This document shows positions 34,819-43,358 of a stretch of DNA of 64,000 nucleotides, one piece after another (the first letter of the stretch is position 1; every line of letters starts with the position of its first letter). A program made the translations under genes and the position numbers. Below the pieces are notes generated by a model. The model saw nothing but the letters and a program-made list of their open reading frames with translations, was not told the DNA's origin and did no database searches. The DNA is from Natronococcus sp. CG52 (GTDB taxonomy: Archaea > Halobacteriota > Halobacteria > Halobacteriales > Natrialbaceae), in assembly GCF_023913515.1 (NCBI RefSeq), contig NZ_CP099392.1, positions 62,001 through 126,000 of the forward strand, written 5' to 3'.

Positions 34819-36069
34819 TCAGAGATACTGCACGAGTTCGGTGACGACCTCGTACAGGTAGTTGCCGACGATCCCGACGATCGCGAGGTAGCCGACCACG
34901 CCGAGGGCGGTGACGAGGCGACCGTTCGAGTGCGACCCCATGACGTCGTCGCTGCTGGCGAGCGCGAGGATGAGGAAGCCGAGGATCGGGAACGCGACGA
35001 CGGCGGCCGCCTGCGCGATGCGAAGCAGTTCGACCGGATCGCCCTCGAAGATCAGGACCACGACGAGTCCGAACAGCACGGCGACCGTCGACCATATTTT
35101 GACCGGGCGGCCGTCCATCGAGGGATCGCGGCCGAGGCCGTCGACCAGTAACGTCGCGCCGATGAGCGCGTTGACGACGAGCGAGGAGAGGCTCGCGAAG
35201 AAAAAGCCGAGCGTGAACAGGTAGAACGCGCCCGAGCCGGCGACGGGCTCGAGCTGTGCGGCCATCCCCGTCGCCGAGAAGACCGGCTCTCCCGCGCCGT
35301 AGATGACGCTCGCACTGGTCAGGAGGATGACCGTAACGATGAGCCCCAGCACGGCGATGCCGAGGATGCTGTCCATGCCTTTCTCCGACAGCTGGTCGAC
35401 GCCCCACTCCTTCTCGCGCACCAGGTAGCTCTGATACGTCGCCGCGGCGATCGAAAAGGTCGTCGCGGCCATCCCGAGCGCGAGGAGTGCGGCGTCGAGG
35501 TCCGGAACGCTGGGAACGATTCCGGTGGTACTCGCATGGACGTCGAAGCCGACGGTCGCGAGCGTCCCGACGAACGCGAGCAGCATCACGCCGACGACCG
35601 CTTTCACCAGCAGTTCGACCTTGTCGTACAGGTCGGGCAACCAGAGGAAGCCGATCGCCGCGAGCGAAAAGACGGCGGCCCACAGGCGAACGTCGTACCC
35701 GACGAGCGCGCTGGTAGCGAATCCGATTCCGGCGTTGTTTCCGGCCTGAAAGGCCAGAATCGCGAGGAACCCGAACGATCCGCCGGCGGTCGCGACCGTC
35801 GATCCGTATCGCTCCCGGGTAACCTGCAGGATCGTCTTGCCGGTGACCAGTCCGATTCGCGCGGCCATCCAGGTGTAGGCGATCATGAAGACCGTCGCGA
35901 CGATCGGGACCCAGAGCAACTGATAGCCGTACAGGCTGCCCGCGATCGTGCTGAGCGCGATGCTTCCCGGACCGACGACGACCGCCGCGAGAACGAGCGC
36001 CGGGCCGATCGTCCGAATTTGGTTCCACACCGCACCGCCCGACACGACCCCCGAAATTCGTCTGAACAT
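34819..36069 (-). CDS. Divergent NRAMP-like membrane transporter
   Basis: A 416 aa protein with about eleven hydrophobic segments and NRAMP-like order. The first helix reads VVVGPGSIALSTIAGSLYGYQLLW, aligning with the NRAMP DPGN motif but with Gly and Ser in place of the metal-binding Asp and Asn. The helix equivalent to the MPH motif reads MAATTFSIAAATYQSYLVREKEWG, also lacking the canonical ligands. It may therefore carry another substrate. Start at 36069 (MFRRISG) is preferred because a TATA-like TTATTTATGG lies about 28 nt upstream; a longer frame to 36162 is open. Confidence 0.8.
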   Translation of the reverse strand: MFRRISGVVSGGAVWNQIRTIGPALVLAAVVVGPGSIALSTIAGSLYGYQLLWVPIVATVFMIAYTWMAARIGLVTGKTILQVTRERYGSTVATAGGSFGFLAILAFQAGNNAGIGFATSALVGYDVRLWAAVFSLAAIGFLWLPDLYDKVELLVKAVVGVMLLAFVGTLATVGFDVHASTTGIVPSVPDLDAALLALGMAATTFSIAAATYQSYLVREKEWGVDQLSEKGMDSILGIAVLGLIVTVILLTSASVIYGAGEPVFSATGMAAQLEPVAGSGAFYLFTLGFFFASLSSLVVNALIGATLLVDGLGRDPSMDGRPVKIWSTVAVLFGLVVVLIFEGDPVELLRIAQAAAVVAFPILGFLILALASSDDVMGSHSNGRLVTALGVVGYLAIVGIVGNYLYEVVTELVQYL

Positions 36070-36392
36070 ATACGGTACTACGTTATCACACACCATAAAT
36101 AACCATCGGCGATACAGTCCGAATCCGGTACAGGATCCCTCGACGGCCGCCGCGACAGCCACTGCAAAGTATGACCGTAAATACGCGCGCAGAGCATGGA
36201 TCCGGTCGCTCTCGCCGCCGAGTGGGTGGTGGTCACACCCATCACAAGTTACATTAGGAACTAGTCCGTCAACGAAGACGAACGAATGCCTGCTAGCTTT
36301 GTACGCGTAGAGATGCCAATGTCTACCCCCAGTACCGACGAGAGGCGTCGTCTCACTGCGACCGACGTGACCGAAGACGGGGTGCGCCGAAC

Positions 36393-37373
36393 ATGAAGTT
36401 CGGCGTCTTTCTGAACCAGTACTACACGCCGGACGGGGACTTCGAGGTTACCGATCTGTACGAGCAAGCCGAACTGATCGAGGGCGTCGGCTTCGACGGC
36501 GTCTCGCTCGGGGAACGACACGTCCACGAGGAAGGCGTCGTCGAACCGATCGCGGGGCTCTCCGCGCTCGCCGCGCGAACCGAGACGCTCGACCTCTCGA
36601 CGATGGCGATGCTGCCGATGCTGTACAACCCGCTGCACCTCGCCGAGTACGTCGCGACGATCGACCGACTCTCGGGCGGCCGCATGCACTTCGGCGCAGC
36701 GGTCGGCTATCGCGAGCGCGAGATCGAGCCGTTCGGTATCGAGATGGAGGAGCGATCGAAGGCGATGATCGAATCGCTGCACGTGCTCAAGCGGCTGTGG
36801 ACCGAAGAGAGCGTCAGTCACGACGGAACGCAGTGGTCGTTCGACGACGTGTTCGTCAGTCCCCGTCCGAAAGAGTCGATGCCGGTCTGGATCGGCGGCC
36901 ACGCGGACATCGCGATCAAACGAGCGGCCTACCGCGGTGACGCCTGGATCGCGAGCGCGTCCTCGACGACGGCCGACCTCGAGGAGCAGATCGGTGTCTA
37001 CGAATCGTCACTCGAGGAGTTCGACATGGATCGCGACGACAACGAGGTCATCCTCATGCGGGATTGCTTCGTCGCCGATTCGGTCGAAGAGGCGCGAGAG
37101 ACCATCGAGCCCTACCTCCTGGAGCTCTACCGGATGTACGCCCGCTGGGGACAGACCTACATGGACGAACACGAAGTCGAGGTCGACTACGAGGAACTCG
37201 AGGAGAAGTTCGTCATCGGCTCCCCCGCCGACTGCGTCGAACAGCTTCGCGAGTACGAGGAACTCGGCGTCGATCAGGTGTACGTCCGCTGTCAGTTCCC
37301 CGGACAGCCCCAGGAAACGACGCTCGAGACGCTCGAGCGCTTCGGCGAGGAAGTCATCCCCGCGTTCGAGTGA
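36393..37373 (+). CDS. LLM-class flavin-dependent oxidoreductase (luciferase-like)
   Basis: A 326 aa bacterial luciferase-like barrel: MKFGVFLNQYYTPDGDFEVTDLYEQAELIEGVGFDGVSLGERH, LDLSTMAMLPMLYNPLHLAEYVATIDRLSGGRMHFGAAVGY and PVWIGGHADIAIKRAAYRGDAWI. Members use FMN or F420 to oxidise small molecules. Only 2 nt separate it from the Gfo/Idh gene downstream, so the two are co-transcribed and probably act in one pathway. Confidence 0.85.
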   Translation: MKFGVFLNQYYTPDGDFEVTDLYEQAELIEGVGFDGVSLGERHVHEEGVVEPIAGLSALAARTETLDLSTMAMLPMLYNPLHLAEYVATIDRLSGGRMHFGAAVGYREREIEPFGIEMEERSKAMIESLHVLKRLWTEESVSHDGTQWSFDDVFVSPRPKESMPVWIGGHADIAIKRAAYRGDAWIASASSTTADLEEQIGVYESSLEEFDMDRDDNEVILMRDCFVADSVEEARETIEPYLLELYRMYARWGQTYMDEHEVEVDYEELEEKFVIGSPADCVEQLREYEELGVDQVYVRCQFPGQPQETTLETLERFGEEVIPAFE

Positions 37374-37375
37374 CC

Positions 37376-38482
37376 ATGGCCAAATCCGATACCCCAACGA
37401 CGGACGTCAGTACCGGCGACGAAACGAACGCGCCGACCGTCGGCTACGTCGGCCTCGATCACCACCACGCCGAGCCGTACTTGCGGACGCTCGAGACGCT
37501 TCCGGCGACGGTGGCCTGCGCGTGCGAACCGAACGACGCGTTCGACGTCGAATCGGTCGCGAGCCTCGGAGACGTCCCGGTGTACGGCGATCTGGAGACG
37601 ATGCTCGCGGACGCCGCGCTCGACGCGGTGTTCGTGACGCTCTCGAACCGGGACACCCCGACGGCCATCGAACGGGCGCTCGAGCACGGCGTCGACGTCT
37701 ACACGGAGAAGCCGGCGGCCCGCACCGCCGCGGAGCTCGAGTCGCTGATCGACCTCGCGGCGCGCACCGACGCGACCGTCTGCGTCTCCTACCCGTGGCA
37801 GGGCCATCCGATCGCCGAACAGCTGAAGTCACATCTCGACCGCGGCTTCTTCGGCGACCTCCGCGGATTCGAGGCGCGGTTCGTCGCCTCGCAGCTCGAG
37901 CATCGCGACGCCGACCACTTCATCTTCGACGCGGACGCGAGCCGCGGCGGCATCCTCCAGTGGCTCGGCATCCACTGGATTCAGCTCCTCGCGTGGCTCG
38001 TCGACTCCCCGATCAGCCGGGTGAACGCCAGCACGGCCGCCGAGTTCGACGGCGTCGACGTCGAAGACGGGGCGACGCTCCAGCTGGAGACCGAAGCCGG
38101 CGCACTCGGGACGTTTCACTGCGGGTATTACCTGCGCGACGGCGTCTACGACACCCGGCTGAACCTCTACGGCAGCGGCGGCCGGAGCAGCTGGGATCCG
38201 ATGGGACGGACCTTCGGCTTCGAGGGGGAGACGTCGCTCGAACTGGAGTCGACGGACGACGACTGGGGCGCCACGCCCCACCGGACGATCACCCACGAGT
38301 ACGAGGAGGGGGCCGGCTACGGCGGCGCGTGGGGCCGGGAGTTCGTCGAGGGGTTCTTCGACGCCCGCGAGACGGGGACGGACCCGCCCGTCACGCTCGA
38401 GGACGCCCTGACCGTACTCCGGATCCTCGACGCCGCGTACGAGTCGGCCGAGACGGATCGGTGGGTTGCGGTCGAAACGTAA
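37376..38482 (+). CDS. Gfo/Idh/MocA family oxidoreductase (3)
   Basis: A 368 aa protein with a hydrophilic 20-residue start, then APTVGYVGLDHHHAEPYLRTLETL (variant glycine loop GLDHHH), YTEKPAARTAAELE (family Lys near 105) and the GFO/IDH C-domain (GGILQWLGIHWIQLLAWLVD). The open frame extends upstream of 37376, but that part is the shadow of the luciferase-like gene. The variant loop resembles that of the short homologue at 23837. Confidence 0.85.
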   Translation: MAKSDTPTTDVSTGDETNAPTVGYVGLDHHHAEPYLRTLETLPATVACACEPNDAFDVESVASLGDVPVYGDLETMLADAALDAVFVTLSNRDTPTAIERALEHGVDVYTEKPAARTAAELESLIDLAARTDATVCVSYPWQGHPIAEQLKSHLDRGFFGDLRGFEARFVASQLEHRDADHFIFDADASRGGILQWLGIHWIQLLAWLVDSPISRVNASTAAEFDGVDVEDGATLQLETEAGALGTFHCGYYLRDGVYDTRLNLYGSGGRSSWDPMGRTFGFEGETSLELESTDDDWGATPHRTITHEYEEGAGYGGAWGREFVEGFFDARETGTDPPVTLEDALTVLRILDAAYESAETDRWVAVET

Positions 38483-38888
38483 CAGTAGATAGCACGGTTT
38501 CGCTATTCAGAATTCCGTGTGAAACTCGCGTTACGTGCAGGCGAACTGCGTCTCACTTCGGACCAACCCATTTTCTTGCGGTGGCGCGCGCTGTCGACTG
38601 CCCGAGCGCGAGCGAGGGCGGTCGACGACGCTGTGTGAGGGGCGAACGAGCGCAGCGAGTGAGTCGGCTGGGGAGGGCGTGGTGATCCTGTGTTCGTGCG
38701 AGGAGGACCTGATCCTGGAGAATTACCGCGAAATCCCTGGCCTCTTTCAGTCCCACCCGACGGCGGTTGGCCGGAACTGCAGATTCGACGCCGGACGTTC
38801 CATCCGCTTCTCTACGTAACGATTCGACCGACTCAGATTCAGAACCAGACTAAAGAAATCGATTACCAACTATTGGTGAGATTCGTTC
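38483..38888. other. Intergenic stretch with a palindromic, GC-skewed element
   Basis: No gene was supported between the convergent Gfo/Idh and FAH genes. The segment from about 38560 to 38780 is unusual: GCG/GAG-rich with the inverted repeat at 38593-38626, followed by a non-coding stretch containing CTTTCAGTCCCACCCG (38752 onward). It has the look of a dispersed haloarchaeal extragenic repeat. No transposase or terminal repeats were seen. Confidence 0.4.
38593..38626. repeat. Imperfect inverted repeat (11-bp arms)
   Basis: GTCGACTGCCC (38593-38603) and GGGCGGTCGAC (38616-38626) pair with one mismatch around a 12-nt loop rich in GAGCGA units. Confidence 0.5.
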
Positions 38889-39623
38889 TCAGCGTTCGAC
38901 GACGTGGTTCTCGAGCGTTCCGACGCCCTCGAACTCGACCTCGACGACGTCGCCGGGCTCGAGCGGGCCGGGTCCGAACGGGGTGCCGCTCGCGATGACG
39001 TCGCCCGGCTCGAGCGTGATGAGTTCCGTCACTTCGGCGACGAGTTCCGAGACGGAGAAGATCATCATGTCGCGCGTCGTCTCCTGTTTCGTCTCGCCGT
39101 TGAGCCGGAGCTCGAGGCGCGCGTCGTCGGGAACCTCGTCGGGCGTCGCGAGCACCGGTCCCATCGGGAGCGAGGCGTCGAACGCCTTCCCGCGGACCCA
39201 GTTGCGCTCCTCGGCCTGGTCGTCGCGATTCGAGACGTCGTTGACGCAGGTGAACCCGCGAACGACGTCCATCGCCTCGTCCTCGCTGACCTCGCGGCAC
39301 TGCTCGTCGATGACGATGCCGAACTCCGCCTCGAACTCGACTTCGTCTCGTCCGGGCGGCAGTTCGATCGCGTCGCCGTGGCCGGCGACGCAGTTCGGGG
39401 TCTTCAGAAACAGTTCGGGTCGGTCCGGCAGGTCGTCGAAGCCGGACTCCTCGCGGTGATCCACGTACCCGCCGGCCTGGCAGACGATCTTCGTCGGATC
39501 GCTGGGCGGCAGGAGGGTAACCTCGTCAGGGTCGTAGCTTCGGTTGCCGGTTTCGATACCGCTGTGGGTCCACGTCCCGGTCCGGGCGAGGCCGGACGGA
39601 TCGCTAAATCGGACGGTGCGCAT
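38889..39623 (-). CDS. Fumarylacetoacetate hydrolase (FAH) family protein
   Basis: A 244 aa protein with the FAH barrel motifs: EFEAEFGIVIDEQCREVSEDEAMDVVRGFTCVNDVSNRD (metal-binding Glu residues) and GDVIASGTPFGPGPLEPGDVVEVEFEGVG at the end. Members hydrolyse or decarboxylate 2-keto acids; in sugar-acid pathways they act on 2,4-diketo-3-deoxy acids. It fits after the enolase-superfamily dehydratase and a dehydrogenase, both in the window. Confidence 0.88.
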   Translation of the reverse strand: MRTVRFSDPSGLARTGTWTHSGIETGNRSYDPDEVTLLPPSDPTKIVCQAGGYVDHREESGFDDLPDRPELFLKTPNCVAGHGDAIELPPGRDEVEFEAEFGIVIDEQCREVSEDEAMDVVRGFTCVNDVSNRDDQAEERNWVRGKAFDASLPMGPVLATPDEVPDDARLELRLNGETKQETTRDMMIFSVSELVAEVTELITLEPGDVIASGTPFGPGPLEPGDVVEVEFEGVGTLENHVVER

Positions 39624-39716
39624 CTGTGTGCGATCATGGACCTACCGGATTAACGTTCTTTCGGTCGTCGTAACGGGTCGGCGGAGTCGGTTGAACCGGG
39701 CACGTCCCGGTCAGAG

Positions 39717-40196
39717 CTACTCGCCGTTCTCGCCGTCGTCCTCGTCGCCGTCGTCCGTCGCGCCCTCGAGGGTCAGCGTGATTTCCTCGTCGTCGTCTCC
39801 GACGGAGACCTCCTCTTCGACGGGTTCGAACTCGTCGTCCGTGCTCTCGGCGACCACCGTGTAGTCGCCTTCGTCCTCGAGGGAGACGGTCACTTCGCCG
39901 CCCTCGATCTCCTGGCTGTACGTGTACGAGAGGGGATCGTCCTCGAGGTCGACGGTGACCTCGACGCCCTCCGAGATCGGCTCTCCGTCTTCGTTTTCCA
40001 GGCGGATCGTCAGCGATCCGGGACCCTCGTCTTCGCCCTCCAGTTCCTGGTCGTTCAGTTCTTTCTCCTCGTCGTCATCGTCGCCGTTCTCGTCCGCGTC
40101 GTCGCCGTCGTCCCCCGCACAGCCCGCGAGCGCGATTCCTAGGCCGGTTGCAATCGTTACACTAACCTGTCTTCGGGTGAGACGATTCGTTCTCAC
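39717..40196 (-). CDS. Small acidic lipoprotein with a Tat/lipobox signal
   Basis: A 159 aa protein. TRRQVSVTIATGLGIALAGC gives a twin-Arg and a lipobox LAGC (Cys near 26), followed by a strongly acidic low-complexity linker (GDDGDDADENGDDDDEEKE). Residues 55-140 resemble two short beta-sandwich repeats (GSLTIRLENEDGEPISEGVEVTV and GDYTVVAEST). A surface-anchored protein of unknown role. A TATA-like TTATATAATATA is about 24 nt upstream. Confidence 0.8.
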   Translation of the reverse strand: MRTNRLTRRQVSVTIATGLGIALAGCAGDDGDDADENGDDDDEEKELNDQELEGEDEGPGSLTIRLENEDGEPISEGVEVTVDLEDDPLSYTYSQEIEGGEVTVSLEDEGDYTVVAESTDDEFEPVEEEVSVGDDDEEITLTLEGATDDGDEDDGENGE

Positions 40197-40214
40197 ACCG
40201 GATACGTACTCGGT

Positions 40215-40227
40215 ATATTATATAACG
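40215..40227 (-). promoter_or_regulatory. TATA-like box of the lipoprotein gene
   Basis: On the minus strand TTATATAATATAC lies about 20-30 nt before the ATG at 40196, in the 49-nt gap behind the Gfo/Idh run. Confidence 0.45.
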
Positions 40228-40245
40228 TTTACCCGGACCGTTCGG

Positions 40246-41259
40246 TCAGCGGTACTCGTCTAGCCGAACGGCCTCGTCGCGATTGCTCGAGTCGTAAATC
40301 GCGCGGAGTACCCGCTGGACGGTCAACGCGTCCTCGACCGTCCTCGAGAAGCCCTTTCGCTCTCCGTCCAGGGCCTCGAGGAACGCGCGATCCTCCGCCA
40401 GGTGCATGTCAGCGACGTCGACGGCCAGCGTCTCGTCGGCGCCGTCCGTCCGGGCGTCGAAGAGGTCGACGTCCGGTTCCGTGACGTCGAACTCGACGCC
40501 CGCGTCGGTCCCCCGAACGACGCACTGCTGCGACGGCGGCCGCGTCGCTCGCCAGGACGTTTGAACGGAAATCGACCGGTCGTCGGCACACCGCAACAGC
40601 GCGAGGGCCGAATCCTCCACGTCGTACTTCCCGAACTCGCTTCGGGTGACGCCGGTCACCTCGAGGACGGTCGGGTACTCGAGCAGGTACAGCGCCAGAT
40701 CGACGACGTGGACGCCGAGATCCATCGCGACGCCGCCGCCGGCCAGGTCCGGATCCGTGAACCAGCTTCGCCCCTCGCCGGGCAGCGCGTCCCGTCGAAG
40801 GTAGTTCACGTCGACGTGGCTGATCGAGCCGAGTCGGCCCTCCTCCCGCAGCGTCACGACCCGCCGCGTGAGGTTCGAGAATCGCATCGTGAACCCCACC
40901 GCGCAGAACGCGTCGGCGTCGTCGGCCGCGGCTGCGATCCGCTCGGCGCTCTCGAGGGAGTGGGCCAGCGGCTTTTCGAGGAGGACCGCGCGTCCGCTGT
41001 CGAGGGCGTCGGTCGCGACCCGTTCGTGAACGCGGTTCGGAACGCAGACGAACACCGCGTCAGTGTCGGTACTCTCGAGCATCGTCTCGTGGTCCGCGTA
41101 CGTCGAAACGCCGTACTCCGCCGCGAACGACTCGCGCGCGTCCGCGCTCACGTCCGTGCCGGCGACGAGCGTCGCGTCCAGTCGATGAATCCGGTTCGCG
41201 TGAATGCGGCCGATCGTTCCGAGTCCGACGATCGCGACGCGGGGGGCCGTCCCGCTCAT
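40246..41259 (-). CDS. Gfo/Idh/MocA family oxidoreductase (4), last of a coupled trio
   Basis: A 337 aa protein: APRVAIVGLGTIGRIHANRIHRLDATLVAGTDVS (GLGTIG loop), LLEKPLAHSLESAERIAAAA (Lys near 94) and GGVAMDLGVHVVDLALYLL. The ATG at 41259 overlaps the stop of the preceding gene (ATGA), which fixes the start. Reading frame upstream of that is an arginine-rich shadow. Third and last gene of a three-gene run of paralogues. Confidence 0.87.
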   Translation of the reverse strand: MSGTAPRVAIVGLGTIGRIHANRIHRLDATLVAGTDVSADARESFAAEYGVSTYADHETMLESTDTDAVFVCVPNRVHERVATDALDSGRAVLLEKPLAHSLESAERIAAAADDADAFCAVGFTMRFSNLTRRVVTLREEGRLGSISHVDVNYLRRDALPGEGRSWFTDPDLAGGGVAMDLGVHVVDLALYLLEYPTVLEVTGVTRSEFGKYDVEDSALALLRCADDRSISVQTSWRATRPPSQQCVVRGTDAGVEFDVTEPDVDLFDARTDGADETLAVDVADMHLAEDRAFLEALDGERKGFSRTVEDALTVQRVLRAIYDSSNRDEAVRLDEYR

Positions 41260-42269
41260 GACGAACGGCTCACCTCGACCGGCCGGTCGGTCGTCGCGGA
41301 TTCGTACGCCGCTTCGACGACGGCGACCGCCTCGAGCGCATCCACCGGCGTGACGGCGGGGTCGTATCCGTCGGCGACGCTGGTAACGAAGTCCCGGAGC
41401 AGCCCCGCGTTCGGGTCGGTTCCGCAGAAGACCGAGCGGACCCCCTCGTCCTCGCCCGAGGCCTTCGTGTGGACGAGCGACTGGTCGAAGCAGTCGACGG
41501 CGATCGTTCCCTCGCGCCCGACGAACTCGAGCGTTGCGTCTCCCCACGTGTGCCACGCGTCCGGCTTGCTCCAGGAACCGTCGAGCAGGAACGTCGTTCC
41601 GTCCGTCAGCCGCATCGAGAGTACGTTGACGTCTTCGACGTCGATATCGTGAAACCGGGTTCCGGTCTCCGCGTACACCTCGTCGACCCGCTCGCCGGTG
41701 AGGTGTGACACCAGATCGACGATGTGGACGGTGTGATCCATCACCGCGCCGCCGCCGGATTCGTCGGGATCGACGAACCAGCCGCCGGGCATCCGTCCAC
41801 GGTTCGTGCCGGAGATCGATCGGAGCTCCCCGATTTCGTCCGACTCGAGAGCCTCCTTCGCTCGCCGTGCGGGTTCGCTGAATCGGAGCGGCATCGCCAC
41901 GCCGAGTCCGATATCGGAACCCTCCCAGCGGTCGACGATCTCCCGAGCCGTCTCCGCGGACGGCGCGAGCGGTTTCTCGCACAGGACGTCGACGCCCACG
42001 TCGGCCGCCCGGTCGATCCACTCGGCGTGGCGAGCGTTCGTCGAGCAGACCAGCGCGCCGTCGATCCGCTCGAGTAGCGCGTCGGCGTCGCCCTCGGGAA
42101 CGTACTCGACACCGTGGCGATCGGCGGTTTCGCGACCCCGATTCGGATCTTCGTCCGCGATGCCGACGAGTTCGGCGCCCTCGCGATCGCAGAGCAATCG
42201 CGCGTACTCGTCCGCGTGAACGTGTGCCGCCGACAGGATTCCGACGGAGACGGTTCCAAGGGTAGTCAT
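41256..42269 (-). CDS. Gfo/Idh/MocA family oxidoreductase (5), middle of a coupled trio
   Basis: A 337 aa protein: LGTVSVGILSAAHVHADEYARLL (variant loop GILSAAHVHA), LCEKPLAPSAETAREIVDRW (Lys near 96) and GGAVMDHTVHIVDLVSHLTG. Both ends overlap neighbours by 4 nt (ATGA), so the three oxidoreductases are translated together. The variant N-terminal loop, unlike that of the flanking two, suggests a different role within the set. Confidence 0.87.
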   Translation of the reverse strand: MTTLGTVSVGILSAAHVHADEYARLLCDREGAELVGIADEDPNRGRETADRHGVEYVPEGDADALLERIDGALVCSTNARHAEWIDRAADVGVDVLCEKPLAPSAETAREIVDRWEGSDIGLGVAMPLRFSEPARRAKEALESDEIGELRSISGTNRGRMPGGWFVDPDESGGGAVMDHTVHIVDLVSHLTGERVDEVYAETGTRFHDIDVEDVNVLSMRLTDGTTFLLDGSWSKPDAWHTWGDATLEFVGREGTIAVDCFDQSLVHTKASGEDEGVRSVFCGTDPNAGLLRDFVTSVADGYDPAVTPVDALEAVAVVEAAYESATTDRPVEVSRSS

Positions 42270-43228
42270 CGACCCACCTCCGCCGGCGAGACCGGTTCCC
42301 CACGTTCGGCCGAGCGCCGCGCGGCGAGCGCGAGGCGCAGCGATTCGACCGCGTCCTCGGGACCGACCGCCGGCTTCGAATCGGACTCGAGAGACGAGAC
42401 GAAGTGCTCGAGTTCGCGGCGGTATCCGTCCTCCGAGAGCGGCCGTTCGACCGTCGATCCCTCCTCGTTCCAGCGAACGTACGGCTCGTCGGTTGCGCTC
42501 GAGAACTCGACGAGTCCGTCGTCACCCGCGAGTTCGAGTTCGTACGTCAGCGGTCTTTCCGAGGGTTGTGCCCACGAGGCTTCCACGTATCCCACCGCCC
42601 CGTTCTCGAAGCGGAGCGTGGCGAAGCCGTGTGCGGAAGTCGACTTACCGCTGGTTCTGGCGAAGACGCGGTCGACCGGTCCCCAGCACCAGCGGAGGTA
42701 ATCGAGATCGTGAATCGCCAGGTCGACGAAGATGCCGCCGCTCTTCTCCGGATCGGCGAACCACTCGTTCGAACCCCAGTCCGGGAACGGGGAGAGCCGA
42801 CGCGCTCGCGCAACGCCGGGCGAACCGATATCCAGTTCGCTCGCCCGTCGGTACGCCGGCACGAATCGAACGACGTGGCCGACCATGCAGGTTACGTCAG
42901 CGTCGTCGACGACCGCGGCCAGTTCGCGAGCGCTGTCGAGCGATTCCGCGATCGGTTTCTCGAGAAAGACGTCGAGTCCCGAGTCGACTGCGGTTCGGAC
43001 GATCGGAAGGTGCGTGTGCGTCGGCGTGCAGACGTCGACGAAGTCGAGGTCCGCGCGGTCACACATCGCGTCGACGTCGGTGTACGCCTCGGCGTCGAGA
43101 TCGAACTCCGCGATCGTCTCGTCGGGACCGCTCGGAGACGAGAGTGCCGCGATCTCGACGTCCGTCTCTCTGTACGCCTCGATGTGCGTCCGCGCCGTGA
43201 AGCCCGCGCCCGCGATTCCGACACGCAT
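42266..43228 (-). CDS. Gfo/Idh/MocA family oxidoreductase (6), first of a coupled trio
   Basis: A 320 aa protein: MRVGIAGAGFTARTHIEAYRETDVEIAALS (GAGFTA loop), FLEKPIAESLDSARELAAV (Lys near 92) and GGIFVDLAIHDLDYLRWCWGPVDRVFARTSG. Start ATG at 43228 is chosen because the chain begins directly with the Rossmann strand; the frame remains open upstream without family-like sequence. Its stop overlaps the next ATG (ATGA). Confidence 0.87.
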   Translation of the reverse strand: MRVGIAGAGFTARTHIEAYRETDVEIAALSSPSGPDETIAEFDLDAEAYTDVDAMCDRADLDFVDVCTPTHTHLPIVRTAVDSGLDVFLEKPIAESLDSARELAAVVDDADVTCMVGHVVRFVPAYRRASELDIGSPGVARARRLSPFPDWGSNEWFADPEKSGGIFVDLAIHDLDYLRWCWGPVDRVFARTSGKSTSAHGFATLRFENGAVGYVEASWAQPSERPLTYELELAGDDGLVEFSSATDEPYVRWNEEGSTVERPLSEDGYRRELEHFVSSLESDSKPAVGPEDAVESLRLALAARRSAERGEPVSPAEVGR

Positions 43229-43358
43229 GTTGCTGTAAATGACTACCACGGGACGGATAATCGTTTGGTCCACGGTGGCTCTCGAGCGAACCGTACAGCT
43301 TCGGTCCGCGATCGACGAGGGGAACACGGAGCGCGCTTACGGAGCGGACGAGTTCCGC

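Noticed and set aside
38483-38888. A small insertion sequence
   Set aside because: No transposase-like frame, no terminal inverted repeats and no target duplication could be found.
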